Below, one piece after another: positions 1-8,550 of a DNA stretch of 18,964 nt. The DNA is from Polyrhizophydium stewartii (taxonomy: Eukaryota; Chytridiomycota; Chytridiomycetes; Rhizophydiales), in contig JADGIZ010000225.1 in the NCBI GenBank assembly GCA_027604665.1, positions 1 through 18,964 of the forward strand, read 5' to 3'. The translations under genes and the position numbers were made by a program. Positions within the stretch are counted from its first letter, which is position 1; every line of letters starts with the position of its first letter. The notes under the pieces are model-generated. The model did not search any database and was not told where the DNA came from. It saw only the letters and a program-made list of their open reading frames with translations.

Positions 1-1146
1 CCTGCGTGCAAGGCGATCCCGGCACTCCCCGCCGCGCAGGCGCAGGCGATCGCAGCCAACCCGGCTCAGGTCAAGGCGAACCTCGCCGCTGTCGGCCAGA
101 AGGCCGTCAACTCGGGCCAGAGCAGCGCCGGAAGTGAGGCGGGAGACACCAGCGACAACACGACCGACACGACAGAGGACCAGGACAACTCGACCGGCGA
201 CGACAGCCAAGACAGCCAAGACCAGAGCGGCAACGACGACTCGGGCAGTGATGACAACGACTCGAGCAACGACGATTCAGGCAACGACGACACTGACGGC
301 GACGACTCAGGCAATAACGAAGCGGAGAGTGAAGACACCGAAGGCAACGATGACTCGGACAACGGCGACACAGAGAGCGACGAAACCGAAAATAACGACG
401 ACTCGGGTAGCGATGACAACGAGAGCAACAACGACGAAAGTGGCGATGACGACTCGGGTAACGACGACTCGGGCAGCGACGACAGTGGCGATGACGACAG
501 TGGCGATGACGACTCGGGCAGCGACGACTCGAGCAGCGACGACTCGAGCAGCGACGAAACTGGCAGCACTGCCGTTACGTTCAAGGCCGGCGACTTCCAG
601 TGCATCGACGACACGCGCTTCAAGCACTTCACGAGCGAGACGGCGTTTGTCGAGGGCCGCTGCCCCGCGGGCCTGTGCTTCACGCGCAGCCCGCCGCTCA
701 AGAACCCGTGCATCGGCAAGGAGGCCGCGCAGCGAATCGACGGAACAGGCAGCACTGGCGGATCCGGAGCCGAGCCGAGCACCACGCAGGGACGCCGCCG
801 CGGCCGCGCCAACCCCCCGCCCGCCACGGGGGCAGCCTCGACTTCCGCTCCCGCCACGCCCGCCGGCAACGGCAAGGGCCAGTTCGCCTTCCGCTGCCAG
901 AACGGCAAGGACGCCCAGGCGGCCAAGCTTCGTGCTCTCGGCGGATCGTGCACCGAGGGCGAGAACGTCTGTCTCACCAACGGCCAGTTCGGCCAGTGCG
1001 TCGGCGGCAAGCTTGTTGGCACGGCATGCGCCGGCGGCCTGAGCTGCCAGGTGCTGCCGCTGCGCAACAAGTCCGGCACGTCGGTGACGTGCTCGACGGC
1101 CGCGGACCGCACGGCGCGCATCGCAGAGGCACTCCAGTCGTGCTGA
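1..1146 (+). CDS. Secreted Cys-rich protein with Asp/Ser-rich linker and carbohydrate-binding-like C-terminal modules (5' partial)
   Basis: Frame 1 is open from the window edge to TGA at 1144-1146, and contains no ATG, so only the C-terminal 381 residues are seen. In order there are: a short Ala-rich segment ending an upstream module; about 150 residues of Asp/Ser/Asn/Gly/Glu-rich linker (about 118-573); a four-Cys module (about 580-740) with the block CPAGLCFTRSPPLKNPCIGK; a Gly/Pro/Ser/Arg spacer; and an eight-Cys module (about 880-1143) with GSCTEGENVC, GQFGQCVGGK and LPLRNKSGTSVTC. Blocks like the last are, from memory, typical of fungal extracellular and CBM19-like proteins, where they accompany chitin- or glucan-active enzymes. 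The signal peptide and any catalytic domain would lie left of the window. An extracellular wall- or chitin-binding role is inferred. The frame is certain; the family name is not. Confidence 0.75.
   Translation, partial: PACKAIPALPAAQAQAIAANPAQVKANLAAVGQKAVNSGQSSAGSEAGDTSDNTTDTTEDQDNSTGDDSQDSQDQSGNDDSGSDDNDSSNDDSGNDDTDGDDSGNNEAESEDTEGNDDSDNGDTESDETENNDDSGSDDNESNNDESGDDDSGNDDSGSDDSGDDDSGDDDSGSDDSSSDDSSSDETGSTAVTFKAGDFQCIDDTRFKHFTSETAFVEGRCPAGLCFTRSPPLKNPCIGKEAAQRIDGTGSTGGSGAEPSTTQGRRRGRANPPPATGAASTSAPATPAGNGKGQFAFRCQNGKDAQAAKLRALGGSCTEGENVCLTNGQFGQCVGGKLVGTACAGGLSCQVLPLRNKSGTSVTCSTAADRTARIAEALQSC
118..573 (+). repeat. Imperfect GAC/AGC/GGC repeat coding an Asp/Ser/Gly linker
   Basis: This is an imperfect tandem array of units such as GGCGATGACGACAGT and GACTCGGGCAGCGAC, encoding GDDDS and DSGSD motifs within the secreted protein. 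It gives a strongly acidic, probably disordered and O-glycosylatable spacer. It also opens long spurious frames on both strands (Thr/Arg-rich on plus, Ser/Leu-rich on minus). Confidence 0.9.
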
Positions 1147-1308
1147 GCTCAGCGCGCCATCTCGGATCTGTGCGTTGTGTGTTTATTTCTGTTTGTCTCT
1201 CAATGAAACTCTCTGGGTCTCTGATTGGATGCTGTTCGGACCAGAAACAGCGATGGGCTGTGAAGAGTTGATTAAAATGCTGCAACTCAGCATGAACACG
1301 ATGCCAGC
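1147..1308. terminator. Convergent 3' intergenic region
   Basis: This 162-bp stretch separates two convergent genes and has no coding signal. Just after the plus-strand stop there is a T/G-rich run (1174-1200) resembling a downstream U/GU-rich 3'-processing element. ATTAAA lies at 1271-1276 on plus. No clean AATAAA was seen on either strand. The 3'-end role is inferred from position. Confidence 0.4.
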
Positions 1309-4300
1309 CTATGGCGGAGGAGCGGCTGCTGCATCGCCCGAGACGTTTGACTTGGAGCCAGCCTTGGAAGCCATGTTTGCCTTGCTGCCAGTCAGCGCCG
1401 CCTTGCTGCCAGTGAGAGCCGCCTTGCTGCCCGTTAGGGCGATCTTGCTGCCAAAGGCGACGCCCTCGGCCTTGCTGCCCTTGAGGTTCGCCTTGCTGGC
1501 AGATGTGACGTTGGCGCGGCTGCCATGCGCGCTACCTGCCGCGGCGACATTGGCCTTGCTTCCAACGTTGGCTTTGCTTCCTGAGCGCAGGTTGCTCGTG
1601 CTGCCCGCCACGCGAGGCTGTGAGCCGACTCGCTCGGGGGCTTGCTTGCTGCCGATGGTGGGCATCGATGGTCCACGCGCGAGACTGGGTTTGGAGCCGA
1701 GCTGCTGCTTGGATGAGCTTGACGCCGCCCTCTCGAGCTTGGCCGATTCCGAGCGAGATGCCTCGAGCGGCTTGTGATCTTCGCTGTTTTCGTCGGCTGG
1801 AGACTCGTGCGGAGGCACGGCATCTGCAGGAGGGGCCGAGCCGTCGGTCACTGGGGCTGCGGCCGCCGGTGGTTCGGGCTCGTGGGCGGGCTCGGGAGGT
1901 GGTGGCGATACGGCAGGAGACGCGGCGGCTGATGCGGCAGACGAGGCGGCAGCCACAGGCGGCTCGATGGATGCTGCAAAGTCGTGACCAAACACAACGC
2001 CGATCTCGCGCTTGGCGCTCTCGAGCGAGTCCGAGCCGTGGACGGCGTTTTCGGATCCGTCTTTGCCATACATGGCGCGGATGCTGGTCGGGCTTGTCTC
2101 CCGCGCCTTCTCCGAGTTGGTTGGGCCAGCGAGCGCACGCCAGGCCTTGATGGCGCCGCCTTTGGACAGGACCATGGCATAAATCGGCGCGCTGTTGCAG
2201 CTGTCAGGTCTTCACGCACGTCGCAGTTGTTCGAATCACGCTCACGCACCTGCTCATCCAACCGACCAGTGTCTCGTAGAATGGCTTGCCGACGTGCTCC
2301 TTGTAAAACTCCTTGGCAACGTCGGCCGAAAAGTGAACCTCGGACTCCTTGACGATCGTGAACCCTTCCGCACGAATGCGCTGCAGAATGTCGTCCTTCT
2401 TGGCCGGGTACGCGTCTGGCTTGATGAGCGCCAGCGTAAACTCGATTGGATCGGGATGTGCGCTGACGGCGTTTCCAAACACTACTCGGATCTCGCGCTC
2501 CGCCGACGAAGGCGAGTCCGAGCCGTGCACGGCGTTATGGGAGCCGTCAGTGCCATATAGCGCGCGGATCGTGTTTGGCGAGATCTCCTTGGCTTTGATT
2601 GAGTTGGTCGGGCCAGCCAGCTCGCGCCACGAACCGATGCCGTTGCTTTTTTCGAGTACCATGGCGTAAATAGGAACACTGTAGCAGCACATGCGTCAGC
2701 GAGATTGAGCTTACACACGGGCACGGGCGAATTGGCGACGCACCTGCTCATCCACATTGTCAGCTCCTCGTAGAACGGCTTCCCTTCGTGCTCCTTGTAA
2801 AATTCTTTTGCCTTGTCGTGCGAAAAGTGCACCTCTTCCTCCTTGACGATTGTGAAGCCCTCGGCGCGAATGCGGCCGACAATGTCGTCCTTCTTTGAAG
2901 GATAGGCGTCAGGCTTGATGAGCGCAAGCGTGCGCTGGAGTCGCATGTGCGCATCGGAATTCCGAGCCGTCTGGCTGTCGGCGCGGAGATTGTCTGCCGA
3001 ACCTGGCCGCGAGGCAAAGATGTTTGATCCGCTGCGTTTGAGGACGTGCGGAAAGAGAAGGTGGATGTCGCGGACGGCGTCGTCCGGAGAGATCGAAGCA
3101 TAAAGCGCATTCTTGATGCGGTCGGTGCCTGCAAGCGCTCGCAGGCTCATCGGACACTTTTCCTTGGCCTCGGCCGGGTCGCTTGGACCAAGCATCTCCT
3201 GCAAGCCGTCGATCAGGCCATCGCCCTTGAGCACCAGCGCAATGGCAGGTGCACTGTGGACGCGTCAACATCCTTGTAAACGGCTCGCCGTGAGAGTCAG
3301 CACAACTCACCTTGTCATGTGCAGAACATGTTCCTTGAGTGTCTCCTCGTCTTCAGCTGAGCCGAGCATCTGGGTTGCCATCTCGGGCGTGAGGCTGATC
3401 TCCTCGCGCTTGATGACGTTGTATCCGCGGCAGATGATGCGCGCGACGATCAAATCGACCTTTTCGACGGCAGTTGCATCGGGCTTAATCAGAAGCAGTG
3501 TCTTTTGGACATTAGCAGAGGCTCCCGTGGTGGCCGTCTCGTCAAACGGCAGCGTCATTGGCACAACAGTTTCGCCAAAGAGCAGGCCAATCTCGCGCTT
3601 GGCCGTCTCGGCATTGTCGGACCCAAAGACAGCGTTGAGCCGCGTATCCGTGCCAAACTGGCCTCGAATGCTTTTGGGGGCCTCTTCCCTGGCGCGAGTA
3701 GACGACGCCGGCCCCATCAGCTGGCGCCACGCCGCAGCCGCGTTCTCCTTCTTCAGGATCATGGCGAGTACCGGCGCGCTAAGCGTGACGGTCAGCGGAG
3801 AAATGGGTATTATGACCCGCACCAAGATCCCCTCACCTGGATAGATACGTGACCAGTGACGGGAAGAATGGCTTGTCAACATGCTCCTTGTAAAACTCGC
3901 CAACGAGGTTGTCCGTCATCCATATTTTCTTGCGGTTGACAACCTCGAACCGGTTGACCCGAATGATATCCATAATCTTCTCGAGTGTTGCAGGCGACAT
4001 GGCATCGGGCTTGACAAGCGCGAGCGTCTCTTCGGGTGGGATCGACGAGCCTGGCGACTCGCTACTGCTGCCGTCCGACGTGGGCGAGTCGGACGAGCTC
4101 GAAAGCGCACCAACGGATCCGGATCCAAGCGCCACGCCGTCAGCAGGCCCGGCGGCGGCGGCGGCATGGCCGTCGGCAAGCGCCCCCTCGCCCATTGGTC
4201 CGGCGAGGATCGGCATGCCCTTGTCATCAAAGATGATCTGCCGTGCCAGGTTAGGAACAAACCCCTCGGCTTGATCCAAACAAATGCACTTACCTGGGTG

Positions 4301-4990
4301 TGCGGCTGTCCGCTCTTCTCCATCTCCACCTGCTCCTTGATGGTCCGCTCAATCAGCGGCGCATTGGCGCCACGGACCAGCTTGACGAGCACGCCGCTCT
4401 GGAAATCGGCGTCAATACGGCGCAGTCAACATCGCCTGCCCCGAGTGACGCTCACGAAAAAGAACAGAAACGTTGGGCATGACTTGTTGCGCAGGTTCTT
4501 GAGCGCCTCGATATGGTCCGACTGCGCCTGCACAAAGAAGACGTCCTCGCCGTAGTCAAGCTTGAGGCGCTTGAAGATATTCTGCATCGGCTCGCACGGG
4601 CCAGCCCACTTGGCTGAGCGGCGAAACGCGCGTTAGGGCTGGCACGCTCATATCTCGCTGGAAGAGCGACTCAACAGAGCCCTCGTGCCAGTATCGGCTC
4701 ACCAAAAACGTCAATGACTTGGCACACATCCACGGAATATATCCCCAGCAGCAGGCGTCAGCATGCGTAGCCGGTGCGGTCGACGTGCTACGCAGTGCGG
4801 CGGTTGGAGCCGCCCGCGACAACACAGAGATTGCCGCGAGATGCGGCACGCGGCCGTATCTGGTGTCACGCCCGCACGAGCTTGGTGCCCCACCTCGCAG
4901 GCCCTTGCGGCTCATGTGCGCGGCCCACTCATCGTCGGTCGTGGCGACCTGCGTCAGGGGAACCTCTGCTCGCTTCGCGTGGGCGCTCAT
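1309..4990 (-). CDS. NME8/TXNDC3-like protein: thioredoxin domain plus four NDK domains (outer-arm dynein-associated)
   Basis: Nine exons: 4894-4990, 4703-4717, 4456-4613, 4294-4398, 3837-4237, 3311-3778, 2744-3253, 2250-2678 and 1309-2191. They sum to 3066 nt (1021 aa). Residues 1-125 align with the N-terminus of human NME8 (KGL-x-VIDVF, GANAPL). The thioredoxin active site reads W40-A-G-P-C44, so the first Cys is lost. A Ser/Gly/Ala linker follows. NDK domains start near residues 195, 351, 522 and 665, each with a (L/I)KPDA motif. The catalytic-His motif NxxHGSDS is intact in NDK3 (H636) and NDK4 (H779), but His is Phe310 in NDK1 and Tyr466 in NDK2. The tail (about 800-1021) is Ala/Pro-rich, then GSK-repeat. 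Known family members are sperm or flagellar outer dynein arm intermediate chains, with three NDK domains in human. The start at 4990 is chosen because MSAHAKRAEV aligns with the human N-terminus. A zoospore flagellar role is inferred. Confidence 0.88.
1365..1600 (-). repeat. GSK-type short tandem repeats in the NME8-like tail
   Basis: On the minus strand this encodes repeated TGSKAAL, GSKANV and SKANL units, some as direct 21-bp tandem copies (about 1385-1450). The product is a basic, Ser/Lys/Ala-rich disordered tail following the last NDK domain. It is in frame and ends at a normal stop codon at 1309-1311. Confidence 0.85.
4703..4717 (-). other. 15-nt microexon in the thioredoxin domain
   Basis: TCATTGACGTTTTTG, read on minus, supplies the core of VIDVF (beta strand before the active site). 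It lies between a 176-bp intron (4718-4893; donor GTGGGG, acceptor CCAAG) and an 89-bp intron (4614-4702; donor GTGAGC, acceptor CTCAG). Phases fit: G|TC gives Val33 and G|CC gives Ala38. Skipping it keeps the frame but deletes five residues of the thioredoxin core. Confidence 0.75.
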
Positions 4991-5125
4991 GGCAACTGGA
5001 TCTTGCGGCGACCCCCGATGCCGCCTCTCGAGCAGCCCAGTTTGGTGAGCAGATGCCCCCATGACATGGGCCGAAGATGTCTTTCAGATCATCGACCGCG
5101 GGCGGGCCTGCCTTCACAAGACAGC
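4991..5125. promoter_or_regulatory. Shared divergent promoter region (NME8-like / NUP93)
   Basis: Only 135 bp separate the two divergently oriented start codons (4990 on minus, 5126 on plus), so the 5' UTRs and core promoters must lie here or overlap the neighbouring gene. The stretch is GC-rich. I see no TATA box. In-frame ATGs at about 5065-5080 precede the chosen NUP93 start and could be alternative starts. Confidence 0.5.
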
Positions 5126-8100
5126 ATGTTCCGCCAGCTGCTGGAGCAGTCGCGGCAGCTCACGAACCACATTGTAACGCCCGGCCTGGCGCCGATCGAC
5201 CGCGGCCTCGAGCAGATCGAGGCGCAGACCCGCCGCCTGTTGCGTCGCACGGGTGCCGAGTCTGCAGGTGTCGCTGCCGGTGCTGGTGCGCCGGGCGGCA
5301 TCGGCGCCGGCGGTCTTGGCGCGGCTGCAGGCGCCGGTGGCCTCGGTCAGGGCACGCCCGGCTTTCTGGGCATGGGCATGGGCATGGTCGGCGCCGGCGG
5401 CGCTCTGGGCGGCGCGGGCGGCGCCGGTGCGGGCGTCGCTGGCGCTGGCGCGGGCCTGTCCGGACAGATCGTCGCCGGCGCTGCGGGCGGTCCCGCGGGC
5501 GGCGCCGGCGGCGTGCAGCCCATGGACGCGGACGGCCTGCTGGGCGGCGACGGCGGCGCAGGCCGCCCGCTCGCCCCGCTCGACTCGCGCACGGCGTACC
5601 TGCTCGCCAAGCAGGGCTTCGACGCCGAGCGTGTGTCGCAGACGCTCGCGCAGATTGATCTCGCCAACACGTTTGAGCCGCTGCAGGGCGTGCCCGACGC
5701 CGACATTGACGCCTATCTGCGCAATGAGCATGAGAACATTGTGTCCGTGGCCATCGAGGAGACCAAAAACCAGGTCGCCCTCGACTTTGAGCAGCATTTC
5801 GAGCAGCGGCTTGCCCGCGACTGGGCCAACATCAAGAAGCGCACGTTTGACCAGATGGGCCACCAACCCTCGCGCTCGGCACGCCTCACCGGCGCCGGCA
5901 GCTCTGGGATGCTTGGTGTCGTGCCAGAGGGTGATGGTGTCGTCGGAAGCGACGCCTTTGGAGCGTCCTCGCTGCTGCAGCTCGGCGGCACGCGCGGTGC
6001 GGCGGCTGGCGGACTCGCCTCATCCGGTGCGTTTGGGAGCTCTGGCAACTGGCCCACTCGAGCCGCCGCAATATTGCTGACGCCTGGCGATCTATTCCGC
6101 CGCCTTGCCTGTTGCAGGCGGCATTTCCTCGCAGCCCCGCCTGCGCGCCTTCTCGCTTGTTGTCAAAGCGCTCAACGAGTCACGCCTCAAGAACGCGCCG
6201 TTCAATCCCGTCGCCGCCTTTGGCGCCGCCGCCGAGGACCTGCCCAGCGACGGTCAGCAACAGGTCATTGCGCGCTGCTGGACGCTGCTCTTGAGCATGC
6301 TTGGTGGCCGCAAGGCGCTGGACAAGCGGCCCCAGGGCCACTTTGCAGCGACTTATCGCCTCACCGAGGAGCCCGGCATCTCGGAGCAGGCGACGCAATT
6401 CCGCTCTGAGCTCGTCGCCGGCGGCCGCCAGTGGTTGCAGGACTCGTACCGCAGCTGGGTTTCGGACCACGTGCGCAGCAATTACGTCGAGATTGGCGGT
6501 TTACCCACCGTGCACGCCGAGGTCGATGCCATCCTCAAGATCCGCTTCATGCGCCACAACCGCTGGGCTCTGTCGTGGCTTGACACCTCCGTCGGAGACA
6601 CCCCATTCTGGGCACACGTCTTCATGCTGGTGCGCATGGGCAAGCAGGACGACGCGCTGACGTACATCCAGCGCCACCAGGCCGATCTCGCCAAGACCAG
6701 CGACCGCAACTTCCTCACGTACTTCAAGGCGTGGATGGATGCCGGGGACGGGCGTCTGCCCAAGACGTACCGCGACAAGCTGCTGGGCGAGTGGAACGGC
6801 GGCATCCGCGACTATATTGGCAGCGCCAAGTCTTCGCCAAAGGGCGATCTGTTCAAGTACACACTCTACAAGATCATTGGCCGCTGCGAGATGTCCGTCA
6901 AGAACGTGCGCAGCGCCGACGTTGTGCAGACAACAGAGGATTACCTGTGGCTGCAGCTCATGCTCGTCCAAGAGGAGATTCTGCCGACCGACGCGGCATA
7001 CGAGCGCTTCACGCTGCGCGACTTTTCGGCGCAGATGCAAAAGTACGGCATCGACCACTTCAAGAGCAAGAGCCTGTGGTTCTTGGTGCTGATGCTCTGC
7101 GGCGAGTTTGAACGCGCGGTCTCGGAGCTCATCCAGGATCCGGTCTTTGCAGTCGACGGCCTGCATTTTGCGACCGCGATGGCATACTATGGCGTTCTGC
7201 GTGTGCCCGAGAACCCACGCGGCACGCCCATGGGTGCATCGATGCTCAACGTCAAGCCCGTGACGCTGTCGACTGGCACGCCGTACGAGATTGCCTACTT
7301 CCACTTTGCCAAGGCAATCATCAACCTGGTGCGCGCGTGGGCACGCTCTGACCCGTTCGATGCGATGCACTATGTGTACCTGCTCGGCCTTATTGGCAGC
7401 CCGCTCGACAGCAGGCCTGCGCAGTCCCTCACTTCGATGCCGGGCGCCTTTGGCGGGCCTGCCACGCCGTCTGCCCGTCGCGCGGCCGCGTCTAGTGCCT
7501 TGATCAGCAGCTCGGCCGTCGAGTACACGCGTCTGTCTCACCAGATCATCTGCGAGTTTGTTCTCGCGACCAAGTTGTTTGCCGAGCTGCTTGGCGAGGT
7601 GCGCCCCGACGGCGGCACGACCTCGGGCCACGTCAAGATCCACCGTGCGCTCGTGCACCTCGACTCGGAGCAGGACTTTATGCAGTGCATTGTGCTTGCG
7701 GCGGCCCAGGACGCCGAGAACGAGAGCCGACTCGAAGAGGCCATCAAACTTTATCACCTGGCCGGCCTGTACGACAAGGTGCTCTGCCTCCTTAACGCGC
7801 ACCTCGGCGAGCGTCTGCTGCAGCAAACCTTCTTCCCGAGCGAGGCGTCTGGCGAGTCGGCGGCGCAGCGCGCGGCGCGCAGCACCACGGACGTCTCGCT
7901 GCCGTCTATCTCGATCAGCGCGAGCCCGATCGAAGACACGGAGCAGCTGCTGCGCTTTTACCAGTCGCGCCCGCAGACGGCATCGGCCCTGACACCCAAG
8001 ACGGTTGCCACGTGCACCACGCTGATCCAGCTGTCGCGCTTCCGCATCCAGCACGACCAGGCGCGAGACGAGGCGGCGCTCTCGACGCTCTACAGACTCA

Positions 8101-8408
8101 ACATCCTGCCCGTCACCCCGACTGTCGACAGCGTGCAAACGAGCACGGACGCCTTTCACCAGCTCGACGAGTCGGTGGCTCGCGTCATGCCGCAAATCAT
8201 GCTCATGGCAATGCAGAGCCTCGATCGTCTCTACAAGGCATGGACCGAGAAGCGTGGCGGCCTTGGCTTTGGCGTGCCTGCGGACGGTCGCATCTCGGAC
8301 GTGCGTGCCCGCGCGCGCGCGCTCATGATGTTTGCTGGTCTTGTGCAGTACCGCATTCCGGGAGACGTCTTTGCCAAGATGAACCGCCTCGACGTCATGA
8401 TGAGCTGA
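5126..8408 (+). CDS. NUP93: Nucleoporin NUP93/NIC96, inner-ring scaffold of the nuclear pore
   Basis: Two exons, 5126-6026 and 6118-8408, total 3192 nt (1063 aa). They are joined across a 91-bp intron (donor GTGCGT at 6027, branch-like CTGAC, acceptor TTGCAG, phase 1). The N-terminus (MFRQLLEQSRQL) and the block NTFEPLQGVPDADIDAYLRNE match the Nup93 N-terminal helical region. TEDYLWLQL, the IIGRCEM block and the C-terminal FAGLVQYRIPGD match the conserved alpha-solenoid of the Nic96 family. Residues 43-150 are an unusual Gly/Ala-rich insert absent from human and yeast proteins, which are about 820-840 aa. Known role: links the Nup62/Nsp1 channel complex, via its N-terminus, to the inner-ring scaffold. 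The start was chosen by alignment; earlier in-frame ATGs exist. Confidence 0.93.
5252..5575 (+). repeat. Gly/Ala-rich low-complexity insert in NUP93
   Basis: GGC/GCC-rich imperfect repeats encode about 108 residues of Gly/Ala with scattered Val, Leu and Met, including an alternating Met-Gly run near residues 82-87. They lie between the N-terminal helix and the first conserved block. The frame stays open and matches the flanking conserved protein on both sides. Confidence 0.85.
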
Positions 8409-8550
8409 GCCTCCCGCAGGCGCAGTTTGCCCGCGCGAGGCTGCTCGCCCCGCCAGCAGCTTCTAAAGCAATGAATCGGATGTGTCTGAATCCTGAGGGT
8501 CGTTGTCGTTTATAATTAACGGCTCAGTTGCAATTGCCGGTCGCAAGCGC
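8409..8550. terminator. Convergent 3' intergenic region (NUP93 / SerRS)
   Basis: 142 bp lie between two stop codons of convergent genes. The only notable element is an AT-rich island, TTTATAATTAA (8509-8519), in an otherwise GC-rich sequence. It is well placed to serve 3'-end formation on both strands. No canonical AATAAA is present. Confidence 0.4.

Noticed and set aside
66..1121. Ser/Leu/Pro-rich frame on minus and Thr/Arg-rich frame on plus over the first kilobase
   Set aside because: Both are readings of the Asp/Ser codon repeat in the wrong frame. The true frame has conserved cysteine modules and ends in a proper stop.
4265..4293. 29-bp intron ending at the nearer AG in the NME8-like gene
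   Set aside because: Too short for the spliceosome. The next AG (intron 4238-4293, 56 bp) is in phase and preceded by a perfect CTAAC branch point.
4763..6409. A single long plus frame suggesting NUP93 starts at about 4763
   Set aside because: Its first ~120 codons are antisense to NME8-like exon 1 and its introns and have no Nup93 similarity. Its end runs through the 91-bp intron. Conserved protein starts at MFRQ (5126).
6501..8195. Long open frame (564 codons) on minus opposite NUP93
   Set aside because: Arg/His/Val-rich with no recognisable domain. It is exactly antisense to well-conserved NUP93 codons, so it is a shadow of GC-rich third positions.
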